64,000 bases of DNA from Euonymus europaeus (Eukaryota; Streptophyta; Magnoliopsida; Celastrales; Celastraceae). The notes beneath the pieces were generated by a model, which saw only the letters and a program-made list of their open reading frames with translations, made no database searches and was not told where the DNA came from. The position numbers and the translations under genes were made by a program. The stretch is from positions 558,001 to 622,000 of the forward strand of contig OY756970.1 of NCBI GenBank assembly GCA_963580455.1. The letters run 5' to 3'. This document shows, piece by piece, positions 52,050 to 64,000 of this stretch (position 1 is the first letter of the stretch; each line of letters opens with the position of its first letter).

Positions 52050-55000
52050 GTGTGAAATCAAGCTAAAAATCACCGAATTCAGAACTTGGAGTCAACGAAT
52101 ATTCATAAAACCGTTTACGTAAAGAAACCACATTTCGCGCCTAACTATGTGAAATGAGACCTACTAGGCACGAGTTCTGAAATCAAAATCCGAAACGCCA
52201 GGATTGTAGAGCTCGAAAAGTAGTGTGAAATCAAGCTAAAAATCACCGAATTCAGAACTCGGAGTCAACGGATATTCATAAATCCGTTTACGTAAAGAAA
52301 CCACATTTCGCGCCTAATTAGGTGAAACGAGACCTACTAGCCACGAGTTTTGAAATCAAACTCCGAAACGCCAGGATTTTAGATCTCGAAAAGTAGTGTG
52401 AAATCAAGCTAAAAATCACCGAATTCAGAACTCGGAGTCAACGGATATTCATAAAAACGTTTCTGTAAAGAAACCACATTTCGCGCCTAATTATGTGAAA
52501 CGAGACCTACTAGCCACGAGTTCTGAAATCAAAATCCGAAACTCCAGGATTTTAGATCTCGAAAAGTAGTGTGAAATCAAGCTAAAAATCACCGAATTCA
52601 GAACTCGGAGTCAACGGATATTCATAAAACCGTTTACGTAAAGAAACCACATTTCGCGGCTAACTAGGTGAAACGAGACCTACTAGCCACGAGTTCTGAA
52701 ATCAAAATCCGAAACTTTAGGATTGTAGAGCTCGAAAAGTAGTGTGAAATCAAGCTAAAAATCACCGAATTCAGAACTCGGAGTCAACGGATATTCATAA
52801 AACCGTTTACGTAAAGAAACCACATTTCGCGCCTAATTAGGTGAAATGAGACCTACTAGCCACGAGTTCTGTAATCAAACTCCGAAACGCCAGGATTTTA
52901 GATCTTGAAAAGTAGTGTGAAATCAAGCTAAAAATCATCGAATTCAGAACTCGGAGTCAACGGATATTCATAAAACCGTTTACGTAAAGAAACCACATTT
53001 CGCGCCTAATTACGGGAAACGAGACCTACTAGCCACGAGTTCTGAAATCAAAATCCGAAGCGCCAGGATTTTAGATCTCGAAAAGTAGTGTGAAATCAAG
53101 CTAAAAATCACCGAATTCAGAACTCGTAGTCAACCGATATTCATAAAACCGTTTACGTAAAGAAACCACATTTCGCGGCTAACTAGGTGAAACGAGACCT
53201 ACTAGCCACGAGTTCTGAAATCAAAATCCGAAACTTTAGGATTGTAGAGCTCGAAAAGTAGTGTGAAATCAAGCTAAAAATCACCGAATTCAGAATTCGG
53301 AGTCAACAGATATTCGTAAAACCGTTTACGTAAAGAAACCACCTTTCGCGCCTAACTAGGTGAAACGAGACCTACTAGCCACGAGTTCTGAAATCAAAAT
53401 CCGAAACTCCAGGATTTTAGATCTCGAAAAGTAGTGTGAAATCAAGCTAAAAATCACCGAATTCAGAACTCGGAGTCAACGGATATTCATAAAACCGTTT
53501 CTGTAAAGAAACCACATTTCGCGCCTAATTATGTGAAACGAGACCTACTAGCCACGAGTTCTGAAATCAAAATCCGAAACTCCAGGATTTTAGATCTCGA
53601 AAAGTAGTGTGAAATCAAGCTAAAAATCACCGAATTCAGAACTCGGAGTCAACGGATATTCATAAAACCGTTTACGTAAAGAAACCACATTTTGCGCCTA
53701 ATTAGGTGAAACGAGACCTACTAGCCACGAGTTCTGTAATCAAACTCCGAAACGCCAGGATTTTAGATCTTGAAAAGTAGTGTGAAATCAAGCTAAAAAT
53801 CATCGAATTCAGAACTCGGAGTCAACGGATATTCATAAAACCGTTTACGTAAAGAAACCACATTTCGCGCCTAATTACGGGAAACGAGACCTACTAGCCA
53901 CGAGTTCTGTAATCAAACTCCGAAACGCCAGGATTTTAGATCTCGAAAAGTAGTGTGAAATCAAGCTAAAAATCACCGAATTCAGAACTCGGAGTCAACG
54001 GATATTCATAAAACCGTTTACGTAAAGAAACCACATTTCGCGGTTAACTAGGTGAAACGAGACCTACTAGCCACGAGTTCTGAAATCAAAATCCGAAACT
54101 TTAGGATTGTAGAGCTCGAAAAGTAGTGTGAAATCAAGTTAAAAATCACCGAATTCAGAATTCGGAGTCAACAGATATTCATAAAACCGTTTACGTAAAG
54201 AAACCACATTTCGCGCCTAACTATGTGAAACGAGACCTACTAGCCACGAGTTCTGAAATCAAAATCCGAAACTCCAGGATTTTAGATCTCGAAAATTAGT
54301 GTGAAATCAAGCTAAAAATCAACGAATTCAGAACTCGGAGTCAACGGATATTCATAAAACCGTTTACGTAAAGTAACCACATTTCGCGCCTAACTAGGTG
54401 AAAGGAGACCTACTAGTCACGAGTTCTGAAATCAAAATCCGTAATGCCAGGATTGTAGAGCTTGAAAAGTAGTGTGAAATCAAGCTAAAAATCACCGAAT
54501 TCAGAACTTGGAGTCAACGGATATTCATAAAACCGTTTACGTAAAGAAACCACATTTCGCGGCTAACTAGGTGAAACGAGACCTACTAGACACGAGTTCT
54601 GAAATCAAAATCCGAAACTCCAGGATTGTAGAGCTCGAAAAGTAGTGTGAAATCAAGCTAAAAATCACCGAATTCAGAACTCGGAGTCAATGGATATTCA
54701 TAAATTCGTTTACGTAAAGAAACCACATTTCGCGCCTAATTAGGTGAAACGAGACCTACTAGCCACGAGTTCTGAAATCAAAATCCGAAATGCCAGGATT
54801 TTAGATCTCCAAAAGTAGTGTGAAATCAAGCTAAAAATCACCGAATTCAGAACTCGGAGTCAACGGATATTCATAAAACCGTTTACGTAAAGAAACCACA
54901 TTTCGCGCCTAATTAGGTGAAACGAGACCTACTAGCCACGAGTTCTGAAATCAAAATCCGAAATGCCAGGATTTTAGATCTCGAAAAGTAGTGTGAAATC

Positions 55001-58000
55001 AAGCTAAAAATCATCGAATTCAGAACTCGGAGTCAACGGATATTCATAAAACCGTTTACGTAAAGAAACCACATTTCGCGCCTAATTACGGGAAACGAGA
55101 CCTACTAGCCACGAGTTCTGAAATCAAAATCCGAAACGCCAGGATTTTAGATCTCTAAAAGTAGTGTGAAATCAAGCTAAAAATCACCGAATTCAGAACT
55201 CGGAATCAACGAATATTCATAAAACCGTTTACGTAAAGAAACCACATTTCGCGCCTAACTATGTGAAACGAGACCTACTAGGCACCAGTTCTGAAATCAA
55301 AATCCGAAACGCCAGGATTGTAGAGCTCGAAAAGTAGTGTGAAATCAAGCTAAAAATCACCGAATTCAGAACTCGGAGTCAACGGATATTCATAAATCCG
55401 TTTACGTAAAGAAACCACATTTCACGCCTAACTATGTGAAACGAGACCTACTAGGCACGAGTTCTGAAATCAAAATCCGAAACGCCAGGATTGTAGAGCT
55501 CGAATAGTAGTGTGAAATCAAGCTAAAAATCACCGAATTCAGAACTCGGAGTCAACGGATATTCATAAATCCGTTTACGTAAAGAAACCACATTTCGCGC
55601 CTAATTAGGTGAAACGAGACCTACTAGCCACGAGTTCTGAAATCAAAATCCGAAATGCCAGGATTTTAGATCTCCAAAAGTAGTGTGAAATCAAGCTAAA
55701 AATCACCGAATTCAGAACTCGGAGTCAACGGATATTCATAAAACCGTTTACGTAAAGAAACCACATTTCGCGCCTAATTAGGTGAAACGAGACCTACTAG
55801 CCACGAGTTCTGAAATCAAAATCCGAAACGCCAGGATTTTAGATCTCGAAAAGTAGTGTGAAATCAAGCTAAAAATCACCGAATTCAGAACTCGGATTCA
55901 ACGGATATTCATAAAACCGTTTACGTAAAGAAACCACATTACGCGGCTAACAAGGTGAAACGAGACCTACTAGCCACGAGTTCTGAAATCAAAATCTGAA
56001 ACTCCTGGATTGTAGAGCTCGAAAAGTACTGTGAAATGAAGCTAAAAATCATCGAATTCAGAACTCGGAGTCAACGGATATTCATAAAATCGTTTACGTA
56101 AAGAAACCACATTTCGCGGCTAACTAGGTGAAACGAGACCTACTAGACACGAGTTCTGAAATCAAAATCCGAAACTCCAGGATTGTAGAGCTCGAAAAGT
56201 AGTGTGAAATCAAGCTAAAAATCACCGAATTCAGAACTCGGAGTCAACGAATATTCATAAAACTGTTTACGTAAAGAAACCACATTTCGTGCCTAACTAT
56301 GTGAAACGAGACCTACTAGGCACGAGTTCTGAAATCAAAATCCGAAACGCCAGGATTGTAGAGCTCAAAAAGTAGTGTGAAATCAAGCTAAAAATCACCG
56401 AATTCAGAAGTCGGAGTCAACGGATATTCATAAAACCGTTTAAGTAAAGAAACCACATTTCGCGCCTAACTAGGTGAAACGAGACCTACTAGCCACGAGT
56501 TCTGAAATCAAAGTCCGAAAATCCAGGATTGTAGAGCTCAAAATGTAGTGTGAAATCAAGCAAAAAATCACCGAATTCAGAACTCGGAGTCAACGGATAT
56601 TCATATAACCGTTTACGTAAAGAAACCACATTTCGCGCCTAACTAGGTGAAACGAGACCTACTAGCCACGAGTTCTGAAATCAAAATCCGAAATGCCAGG
56701 ATTGTAGAGCTCGAAAAGTAGTGTGAAATCAAGCTAAAAATCACCGAATTCAGAACTCGGAGTCAACGGATATTCATAAAACCGTTTACGTAAAGAAACC
56801 ACATTTCGCGCCTAATTACGTGAAACGAGACCTACTAGCCACGAGTTCTGAAATCAAAATCCGTAACGCCAGGATTTTAGATCTCGAAAAGTAGTGTGAA
56901 ATCAAACTAAAAATCATCGAATTCAGAACTCGGAGTCAACGGATATTCATAAAACCGTTTACGTAAAGAAACCACATTTCGCGCCTAATTACGGGAAACG
57001 AGACCTACAAGCCACGAGTTCTGAAATCAAAATCCGAAACGCCAGGATTTTAGATCTCGAAAAGTAGTGTGAAATCAAGTTAAAAATCACCGAATTCAGA
57101 ACTCGGAGTCAACAGATATTCATAAAACCGTTTACGTAAAGAAACCACATTTCGCGGCTAACTAGGTGAAATGAGACCTACTAGCCACGAGTTCTGAAAT
57201 CAAAATCCGAAACTTTAGGTTTGTAGAGCTCGAAAATTAGTGTGAAATCAAGCTAAAAATCACCGAATTCAGAACTCGGAGTCAACGGATATTCACAAAA
57301 CCGTTTACGTAAAGAAACCACATTTCGCGCCTAACTAGGTGAAACGAGACCTACAAGCCACGAGTTCTGAAATCAAAATCCGAAATGCCAGGATTTTAGA
57401 TCTCGAAAATTAGTGTGAAATCAAGCTAAAAATCACCGAATTCAGAACTCGGAATCAACGGATATTCATAAAACCGTTTACGTAAAGAAACCACATTTCG
57501 CGGCTAACTAGGTGAAACGAGACCTACTAGACACGAGTTCTGAAATCAAAATCCGAAACTCCAGGATTGTAGAGCTCGAAAAGTAGTGTGAAATCAAGCT
57601 AAAAATCACCGAATTCAGAACTCGGAGTCAACGAATATTCATAAAACCGTTTACGTAAAGAAACCACATTTCGTGCCTAACTATGTGAAACGAGATCTAC
57701 TAGGCACGAGTTCTGAAATCAAAATCCGTAACGCCTGGATTTTAGATCTCAAAAATTAGTGTGAAATCAAGCTAAAAATCGTTGAATTCAGAACTCGGAG
57801 TCAACGGATATTCATAAAACCGTTTACGTAAAGAAACCACATTCCGCGCCTAACTAGGTGAAACGAGACCTACTAGCCACGAGTTCTGAAATCAGAATCC
57901 GAAACTTTAGGATTGTAGAGCTCGAAAAGTAGTGTGAAATCAAGCTTAAAATCACCGAATTCAGAAGTTGAAGTCAACAGATATTCATAAAACCGTTGTC

Positions 58001-61000
58001 GTAAAGAAACCACATTTCGCGCCTAACTAGGTGAAACGAGACCTACTAGCCACGAGTTCTGAAATCAAAATCCGAAACTCCAGGATTGTAGAGCTCGAAA
58101 TGTAGTGTGAAATCAAGCAAAAAATCACCGAATTCAGAACTCGGAGTCAACGGATATTCATAAAACCGTTTACGTAAAGAAACCACATTTCGCGCCTAAC
58201 TAGGTGAAACGAGACCTACTGGCCACGAGTTCTGAAATCAAAGTCCGAAACTCCAGGATTGTAGAGCTCGAAATGTAGTGTGAAATCAAGCAAAAAATCA
58301 CCGAATTCAGAACTCGGAGTCAACGGATATTCATATAACCGTTTACGTAAAGAAACCACATTTCGCGCCTAACTAGGTGAAACGAGACCTACTAGCCACG
58401 AGTTCTGAAATAAAAATCCGAAATGCCAGGATTGTAGAGCTCGAAAAGTAGTGTGAAATCAAGCTAAAAATCACCGAATTCAGAACTCGGAGTCAACGGA
58501 TATTCATAAAATCGTTTACGTAAAGAAACCACATTTTGCGCCTAACTAGGTGAAACGAGATATACAAGCCACGAGTTCTGAAATCAAAATCCGTAACGCC
58601 AGGATTTTAGATCTCAAAAAGTAGTGTGAAATCAAGCTAAAAATCATTGAATTCAGAACTCGGAGTCAACGGATATTCATAAAACCGTTTACGTAAAGAA
58701 ACCACATTTCGCGCCTAACTAGGTGAAACGAGACCTACAAGCCACGAGTTCTGAAATCAAAATCCGAAACGCCAGGATTGTAGAGCTCAAAAAGTAGTGT
58801 GAAATCAAGCTAAAAATCACCCAATTCAGAACTCGGAGTCAACGGATATTCATAAAACCGTTTACGTAAAGAAACCACATTTCGCGCCTAACTAGGTGAA
58901 ACGAGACCTACAAGCCACGAGTTCTGAAATCAAAATCCGAAACGCCAGGATTGTAGAGCTCAAAAAGTAGTGTGAAATCAAGCTAAAAATCACCAAATTC
59001 AGAACTCGGAGTCAACGGATATTCATAAAACCGTTTACGTAAAGTAACCACATTTCGCGCCTAACTAGGTGAAAGGAGACCTACTAGTCACGAGTTCTGA
59101 AATCAAAATCCGAAATGCCAGGATTGTAGAGCTCGAAAATTAGTGTGAAATCAAGCTAAAAATCACCGAATTCAGAACTCGGAGTCAACGGATATTCATA
59201 AAACCGTTTACGTAAAGTAACCACATTTTGCGCCTAACTAGGTGAAACGAGACCTACTAGCCACGAGTTCTGAAATCAAAATCCGAAACTCCAGGATTGT
59301 AGAGCTCGAAAAGTAGTGTGAAATCAAGCTAAAAATCACCGAATTCAGAACTCGGAGTCAACGGATATTCATAAAACCGTTTACGTAAAGAAACCACATT
59401 TCGCGGCTAACTAGGTGAAACAAGACCTACTAGCCACGAGTTCTGAAATTAAAATCCGAAACTTTAGGATTGTAGAGCTCGAAAATTAGTGTGAAATCAA
59501 GCTAAAAATCACCCAATTCAGAACTCGAAGTCAACAGATATTCATAAAACCGTTTACGTAAAGAAACCACATTTCGCGCCTAACTAGGTGAAACAAGACC
59601 TACAAGCCACGAGTTCTGAAATCAAAATCCCAAATACCAGGATTGTAGATCTCGAAAAGTAGTGTGAAATCAAGCTAAAAATCACCGAATTCAGAACTCG
59701 GAGTCAACGGATATTCATAAAACCGTTTACGTAAAGAAACCACATTTCGCGCCTAACTAGGTGAAACGAGACCTACTAGCCACGAGTTCTGAAATCAAAA
59801 TCCGAAAATCCAGGATTGTAGAGCTCGAAAATTAGTGTGAAATCAAGCTAAAAATCACCCAATTCAGAACTCGGAGTCAACGGATATTCATAAAACCGTT
59901 TACGTAAAGAAACCACATTTCGCGCCTAACTAGGTGAAACGAGACCTACTAGACACGATTTCTGAAATCAAAGTCCGAAACTCCAGGATTGTAGAGCTCG
60001 AAATGTAGTGTGAAATCAAGAAAAAAATCACCGAATTCAGAACTCGGAGTCAACGGATATTCATATAACCGTTTACGTAAAGAAACCACATTTCGCGCCT
60101 AACTAGGTGAAACGAGACCTACAAGTCACCAGTTCTGAAATAAAAATCCGAAACGCCAGGATTGTAGAGCTCGAAAAGTAGTGTGAAATCAAGCTAAAAA
60201 TCACCGAATTCAGAACTCGGAGTCAACGGATATTCATAAAATCGTTTACGTAAAGAAACCACATTTTGCGCCTAACTAGGTGAAATGAGACATACAAGCC
60301 ACGAGTTCTGAAATCAAAATCCGTAACGCCTGGATTTTAGATCTCAAAAATTAGTGTGAAATCAAGCTAAAAATCATTGAATTCAGAACTCGGAGTCAAC
60401 GGATATTCATAAAACCGTTTACGTAAAGAAACCACATTCCGCGCCTAACTAGGTGAAACGAGACCTACTAGCCACGAGTTCTGAAATCAGAATCCGAAAC
60501 TTTAGGATTGTAGAGCTCGAAAAGTAGTGTGAAATCAAGCTTAAAATCACCGAATTCAGAACTCGGAGTCAACAGATATTCATAAAACCGTTTTCGTAAA
60601 GAAACCACATTTCGCGCCTAACTAAGTGAAACGAGACCTACTAGCCACGAGTTCTGAAATCAAAATCCGAAATATCAGGATTGTAGAGCTCGCAAAGTAG
60701 TGTGAAATCAAGCTGAAAATCACCGAATTCAGAACTCATAGTCAACGGATATTCATAAAATCGTTTACGTAAAGAAACCACATTTCGCGGCTAACTAGGT
60801 GAAACGAGACCTACTAGCCACGAGTTCTGAAATCAAAATCCGAAACTCCAGGATTGTAGAGCTCAAAAAGTAGTGTGAAATCAAGCTAAAAATCACCCAA
60901 TTCAGAACTCGGAGTCAACGGATATTCATAAAACCGTTTAAGTAAAGAAACCACATTTGGCGCCTAACTAGGTGAAACAAGACCTACAAGCCACGAGTTC

Positions 61001-64000
61001 TGAAATCAAAATCCCAAATACCAGGATTGTAGATCTCGAAAAGTAGTGTGAAATCAAGCTAAAAATCACCGAATTCAGAACTCGGAGTCAACGGATATTC
61101 ATAAAACCGTTTACGTAAAGAAACCACATTTCGCGCCTAACTAGGTGAAACGAGACCTACTAGCCACGAGTTCTGAAATCAAAGTCCGAAACTCCAGAAT
61201 TGTAGAGCTCGAAATGTAGTGTGAAATCAAGCAAAAAATCACCGAATTCAGAACTCGGAGTCAACGGATATTCATATAACCGTTTACGTAAAGAAACCAC
61301 ATTTCGCGCCTAACTAGGTGAAACGAGACCTACTAGCCACGAGTTCTGAAATAAAAATCCGAAACTCCAGGATTGTAGAGCTCGAAAAGTAGTGTGAAAT
61401 CAAGCTAAAAATCACCGAATTCAGAACTCGGAGTCAACGGATATTCATAAAATCGTTTACGTAAAGAAACCACATTTTGCGCCTAACTAGGTGAAACGAG
61501 ATATACAAGCCACGAGTTCTGAAATCAAAATCCGTAACGCCAGGATTTTAGATCTCAAAAAGTAGTGTGAAATCAAGCTAAAAATCATTGAATTCAGAAC
61601 TCGGAGTCAACGGATATTCATAAAACCGTTTACGTAAAGAAACCACATTTCGTGCCTAACTAGGTGAAACGAGACCTACAAGCCACGAGTTCTGAAATCA
61701 AAATCCGAAACGCCAGGATTTTAGTTCTCGAAAATTAGTGTGAAATCAAGCTAAAAATCACCGAATTCAGAACTCGGAGTCAACGGATATTCATAAAACC
61801 GTTTACGTAAAGTAACCACATTTCGCGCCTAACTAGGTGAAACAAGACCTACAAGCCACGAGTTCTGAAATCAAAATCCGAAATGCCAGGATTGTAGAGC
61901 TCGAAAATTAGTGTAAAATCAAGCTAAAAATCACCGAATTCAGAACTCGGAGTCAACGGATATTCATAAAACCGTTTACGTAAAGTAACCACATTTCGTG
62001 CCTAACTAGGTGAAAGGAGACCAACTAGTCACGAGTTCTGAAATCAAAATCCGAAATGCCAGGATTGTAGAGCTGGAAAAGTAGTGTGAAATCAAGCTAA
62101 AAATCACCGAATTCAGAACTCGGAGTCAACGGATATTCATAAAACCGTTTAAGTAAAGAAACCACATTTGGCGCCTAACTAGGTGAAACGAGACCTACAA
62201 GCCACGAGTTCTGAAAACAAAATCCCAAATACCAGGATTGTAGATCTCAAAAAGTAGTGTGAAATCAAGCTAAAAATCACCGAATTCAGAACTCGGAGTC
62301 AACGGATATTCATAAAACCGTTTACGTAAAGAAACCACATTTCGCGCCTAACTAGGTGAAACGAGACCTACTAGCCACGAGTTCTGAAATCAAAGTCCGA
62401 AACTCCAGGATTGTAGAGCTCGAAATGTAGTGTGAAATCAAGAAAAAAATCACCGAATTCAGAACTCGGAGTCAAGGGATATTCATATAACCGTTTACGT
62501 AAAGAAACCACATTTCGCGCCTAACTAGGTGAAACGAGACCTACTAGCCACCAGTTCTGAAATAAAAATCCGAAATGCCAGGATTGTAGAGCTCGAAAAG
62601 TAGTGTGAAATCAAGCTAAAAATCACCGAATTCAGAACTCGGAGTCAACGGATATTCATAAAATCGTTTACGTAAAGAAACCACATTTTGCGCCTAACTA
62701 GGTGAAACGAGACATACAAGCCACGAGTTCTGAAATCAAAATCCGTAACGCCTGGATTTTAGATCTCAAAATTTAGTGTGAAATCAAGCTAAAAATCATT
62801 GAATTCAGAACTCGGAGTCAACGGATATTCATAAAACCGTTTACGTAAAGAAACCACATTCCGCGCCTAACTAGGTGAAACGAGACCTACTAGCCACGAG
62901 TTCTGAAATCAGAATCCGAAACTTTAGGATTGTAGAGCTCGAAAAGTAGTGTGAAATCAAGCTAAAAATCACCGAATTCAGAACTCGAAGTCAACAGATA
63001 TTCATAAAACCGTTGTCGTAAAGAAACCACATTTCGCGCCTAACTAAGTGAAACGAGACCTACTAGCCACGAGTTCTGAAATCAAAATCCGAAATATATG
63101 GATTGTAGAGCTCGCAAAGTAGTGTGAAATCAAGCTGAAAATCACCGAATTCAGAACTCATAGTCAACGGATATTCATAAAATCGTTTACGTAAAGAAAC
63201 CACATTTCGCGCCTAACTAGGTGAAACGAGACCTACTAGCCACGAGTTCTGAAATCAAAATCCGAAATATATGGATTGTAGATCTCGAAAAGTAGTGTGA
63301 AATCAAGCTAAAAATCACCGAATTCAGAACTCGGAGTCAACGGATATTCATAAAACCGTTTACGTAAAGAAACCACATTTCGCGCCTAACTAGGTGAAAC
63401 GAGACCTACTAGCCACGAGTTCTGAAATCAAAGTCCGAAACTCCAGGATTGTAGAGCTCGAAATGTAGTGTGAAATCAAGCAAAAAATCACCGAATTCAG
63501 AACTCGGAGTCAACGGATATTCATATAACCGTTTACGTAAAGAAACCACATTTCGCGCCTAACTAGGGGAAACGAGACCTACTAGCCACGAGTTCTGAAA
63601 TAAAAATCCGAAACGCCAGGATTGTAGAGCTCGAAAAGTAGTGTGAAATCAAGCTAAAAATCACCGAATTCAGAACTCGGAGTCAACGGATATTCATAAA
63701 ATCGTTTACGTAAAGAAACCACATTTTGCGCCTAACTAGGAGAAACGAGATATACAAGCCACGAGTTCTGAAATCAAAATCCGTAACGCCAGGATTTTAG
63801 ATCTCAAAAAGTAGTGTGAAATCAAGCTAAAAATCATTGAATTCAGAACTCGGAGTCAACGGATATTCATAAAACCGTTTACGTAAAGAAACCACATTTC
63901 GGGCCTAACTAGGTGAAACGAGACCTACAAGCCACGAGTTCTGAAATCAAAATCCGAAACGCCAGGATTTTAGTTCTCGAAAATTAGTGTGAAATCAAGC
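52050..64000 (+). repeat. Haplotype domain VI
   Basis: Marked by TACGGGAAACG and AAACTTTAGG on the left, then CGAAATGTAGTGTG (58101, 58274, 60004, 61215, 62426 and 63464 at the TGTAG), TCATATAACCG, GATATACAAGCC (58560, 61501 and 63750), CATTCCGCGCC with CAGAATCCG (57839, 60434 and 62856), CGCCTGGATTTT and AATCCCAAATACC (59630, 61014 and 62225). Spacings are exact multiples: 1, 10, 7, 7 and 6 monomers for the first marker, 17 and 13 for the third, 15 and 14 for the fourth. No length-changing indels were found here. Confidence 0.75.
61180..61737 (+). repeat. Segment duplicated at 13-monomer offset
   Basis: Matches about 63429-63986 at 2249 bp. It shares GTCCGAAAC, GAAATGTAG, TCATATAACCG, GAAATAAAAATCC, GATATACAAGCC and the rare TTTTAGTTCTCG (61719 and 63968). 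The second copy runs off the right end of the window, so its full extent is unknown. Confidence 0.82.

Larger units (their letters stand above)
42900..52050 (+). repeat. Haplotype domain V
   Basis: Marked by AATTAAACGAG, a 5-bp deletion (GGTGA lost) giving 168-bp monomers at 44387, 46284, 47317, 48868 and 49900, and by AATCTGTCACGCC with CTACATGCCACG, CGAAAAGCC, CATTACGCGGC, GGCTGACTAGG and TACGGGAAACG. About 43850-45380 matches about 46780-48310 as a 17-monomer offset, with 2930 bp measured because indels shorten it by 11 bp. About 45669-46440 matches about 48253-49020 as 15 monomers less 11 bp. Most length variation in the window is here. Confidence 0.78.
1..64000 (+). repeat. Satellite DNA array, ~173-bp monomer, 370 complete head-to-tail copies
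   Basis: The same roughly 173-bp unit recurs from the first base to the last with no interruption. Unit starts fall at 1, 174, 347, 520, 693 and so on; the last full unit ends at 63983 and 17 bases of the next follow. All copies face the same way and no inverted copy was seen. The sequence shows only satellite, so the whole gene-free window is described by this entry. From general knowledge, a nucleosome-sized monomer in a long homogenised array is typical of centromeric or pericentromeric satellites. Assignment to a centromere, or to a plant, is inference. The strand given is only the orientation chosen for phase counting. No transposon, telomeric repeat, rDNA or unique sequence is embedded. 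Confidence 0.98.

Noticed and set aside
1..64000. CRISPR array
   Set aside because: Repeats are about 173 bp, directly abutting, with no unique spacers; the variable positions are scattered point differences. This is satellite DNA.
1..64000. Inverted arrays or strand switches
   Set aside because: The 11-bp dyad makes short strings appear on both strands, but the full monomer is in one orientation throughout.
1..64000. Embedded retrotransposon, rDNA, tRNA or telomere repeats
   Set aside because: Unit phase is continuous once 13 small indels are counted. No stretch of more than a few bases fails to align to the monomer, and no TTTAGGG/TTAGGG runs are present.
1..64000. Phased A-tracts (A3-A5 runs) as a designed curved-DNA element
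   Set aside because: Runs occur at phase 19-23, 61-64, 74-80, about 105, 134-149 and 170-173, but the spacing is not consistently near 10.5 bp, so I do not claim curvature.

Overview
The whole 64 kb window is one uninterrupted tandem satellite array. It is built from head-to-tail copies of a roughly 173-bp, AT-rich monomer (about 40% G+C), all in the same orientation. I found no gene, RNA gene, transposon, CRISPR array, origin or non-satellite spacer. Counting phase from base 1 (GTAGTGTGAAATCAAG...), the window holds 370 complete monomers (1-63983) plus 17 bases of the next one. I located 13 length-changing events by eye: single-base deletions, two 2-bp insertions and five copies of one 5-bp deletion. 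They sum to -27 bp, which accounts exactly for the phase at the right end.

Such an array points to a eukaryotic chromosome: nucleosome-sized monomer, Mb-style satellite, higher-order repeats. It is most likely (peri)centromeric or another heterochromatic block. Plant centromeric satellites commonly have this monomer length (about 155-180 bp), and retained CpGs decaying by transition suggest a methylated genome, so a flowering plant is my best guess. I do not recognise the satellite family with confidence. The 172-bp Tyba repeat of Rhynchospora is one candidate to compare, on length only.

Layout: six fuzzy haplotype domains can be told apart by private variants. I (1 to about 14.7 kb) carries a gatgaaac/gtcgaaac monomer pair and a 35-monomer block duplicated as a 45-monomer block. 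II (14.7-25 kb) has 17- and 16-monomer duplications. III (25-33 kb) has 4-, 13- and 22-monomer offsets. IV (33-42.9 kb) has 4-, 7-, 17- and 21-monomer offsets. V (42.9-52 kb) has the 5-bp-deleted monomer and a very young 6-monomer tandem duplication. VI (52-64 kb) has 7-, 10-, 13- and 17-monomer offsets. Every duplication offset I measured is an integer number of monomers, as expected from unequal exchange or replication slippage in register.

Within each monomer the notable structures are an 11-bp inverted repeat with an 82-bp loop, a 10-bp perfect palindrome TTTACGTAAA, a short internal direct repeat, and CpG at about 1.5 times expectation. No protein-coding capacity is supported. The longest open frames (61 codons, minus strand) are one monomer variant copied eight times.
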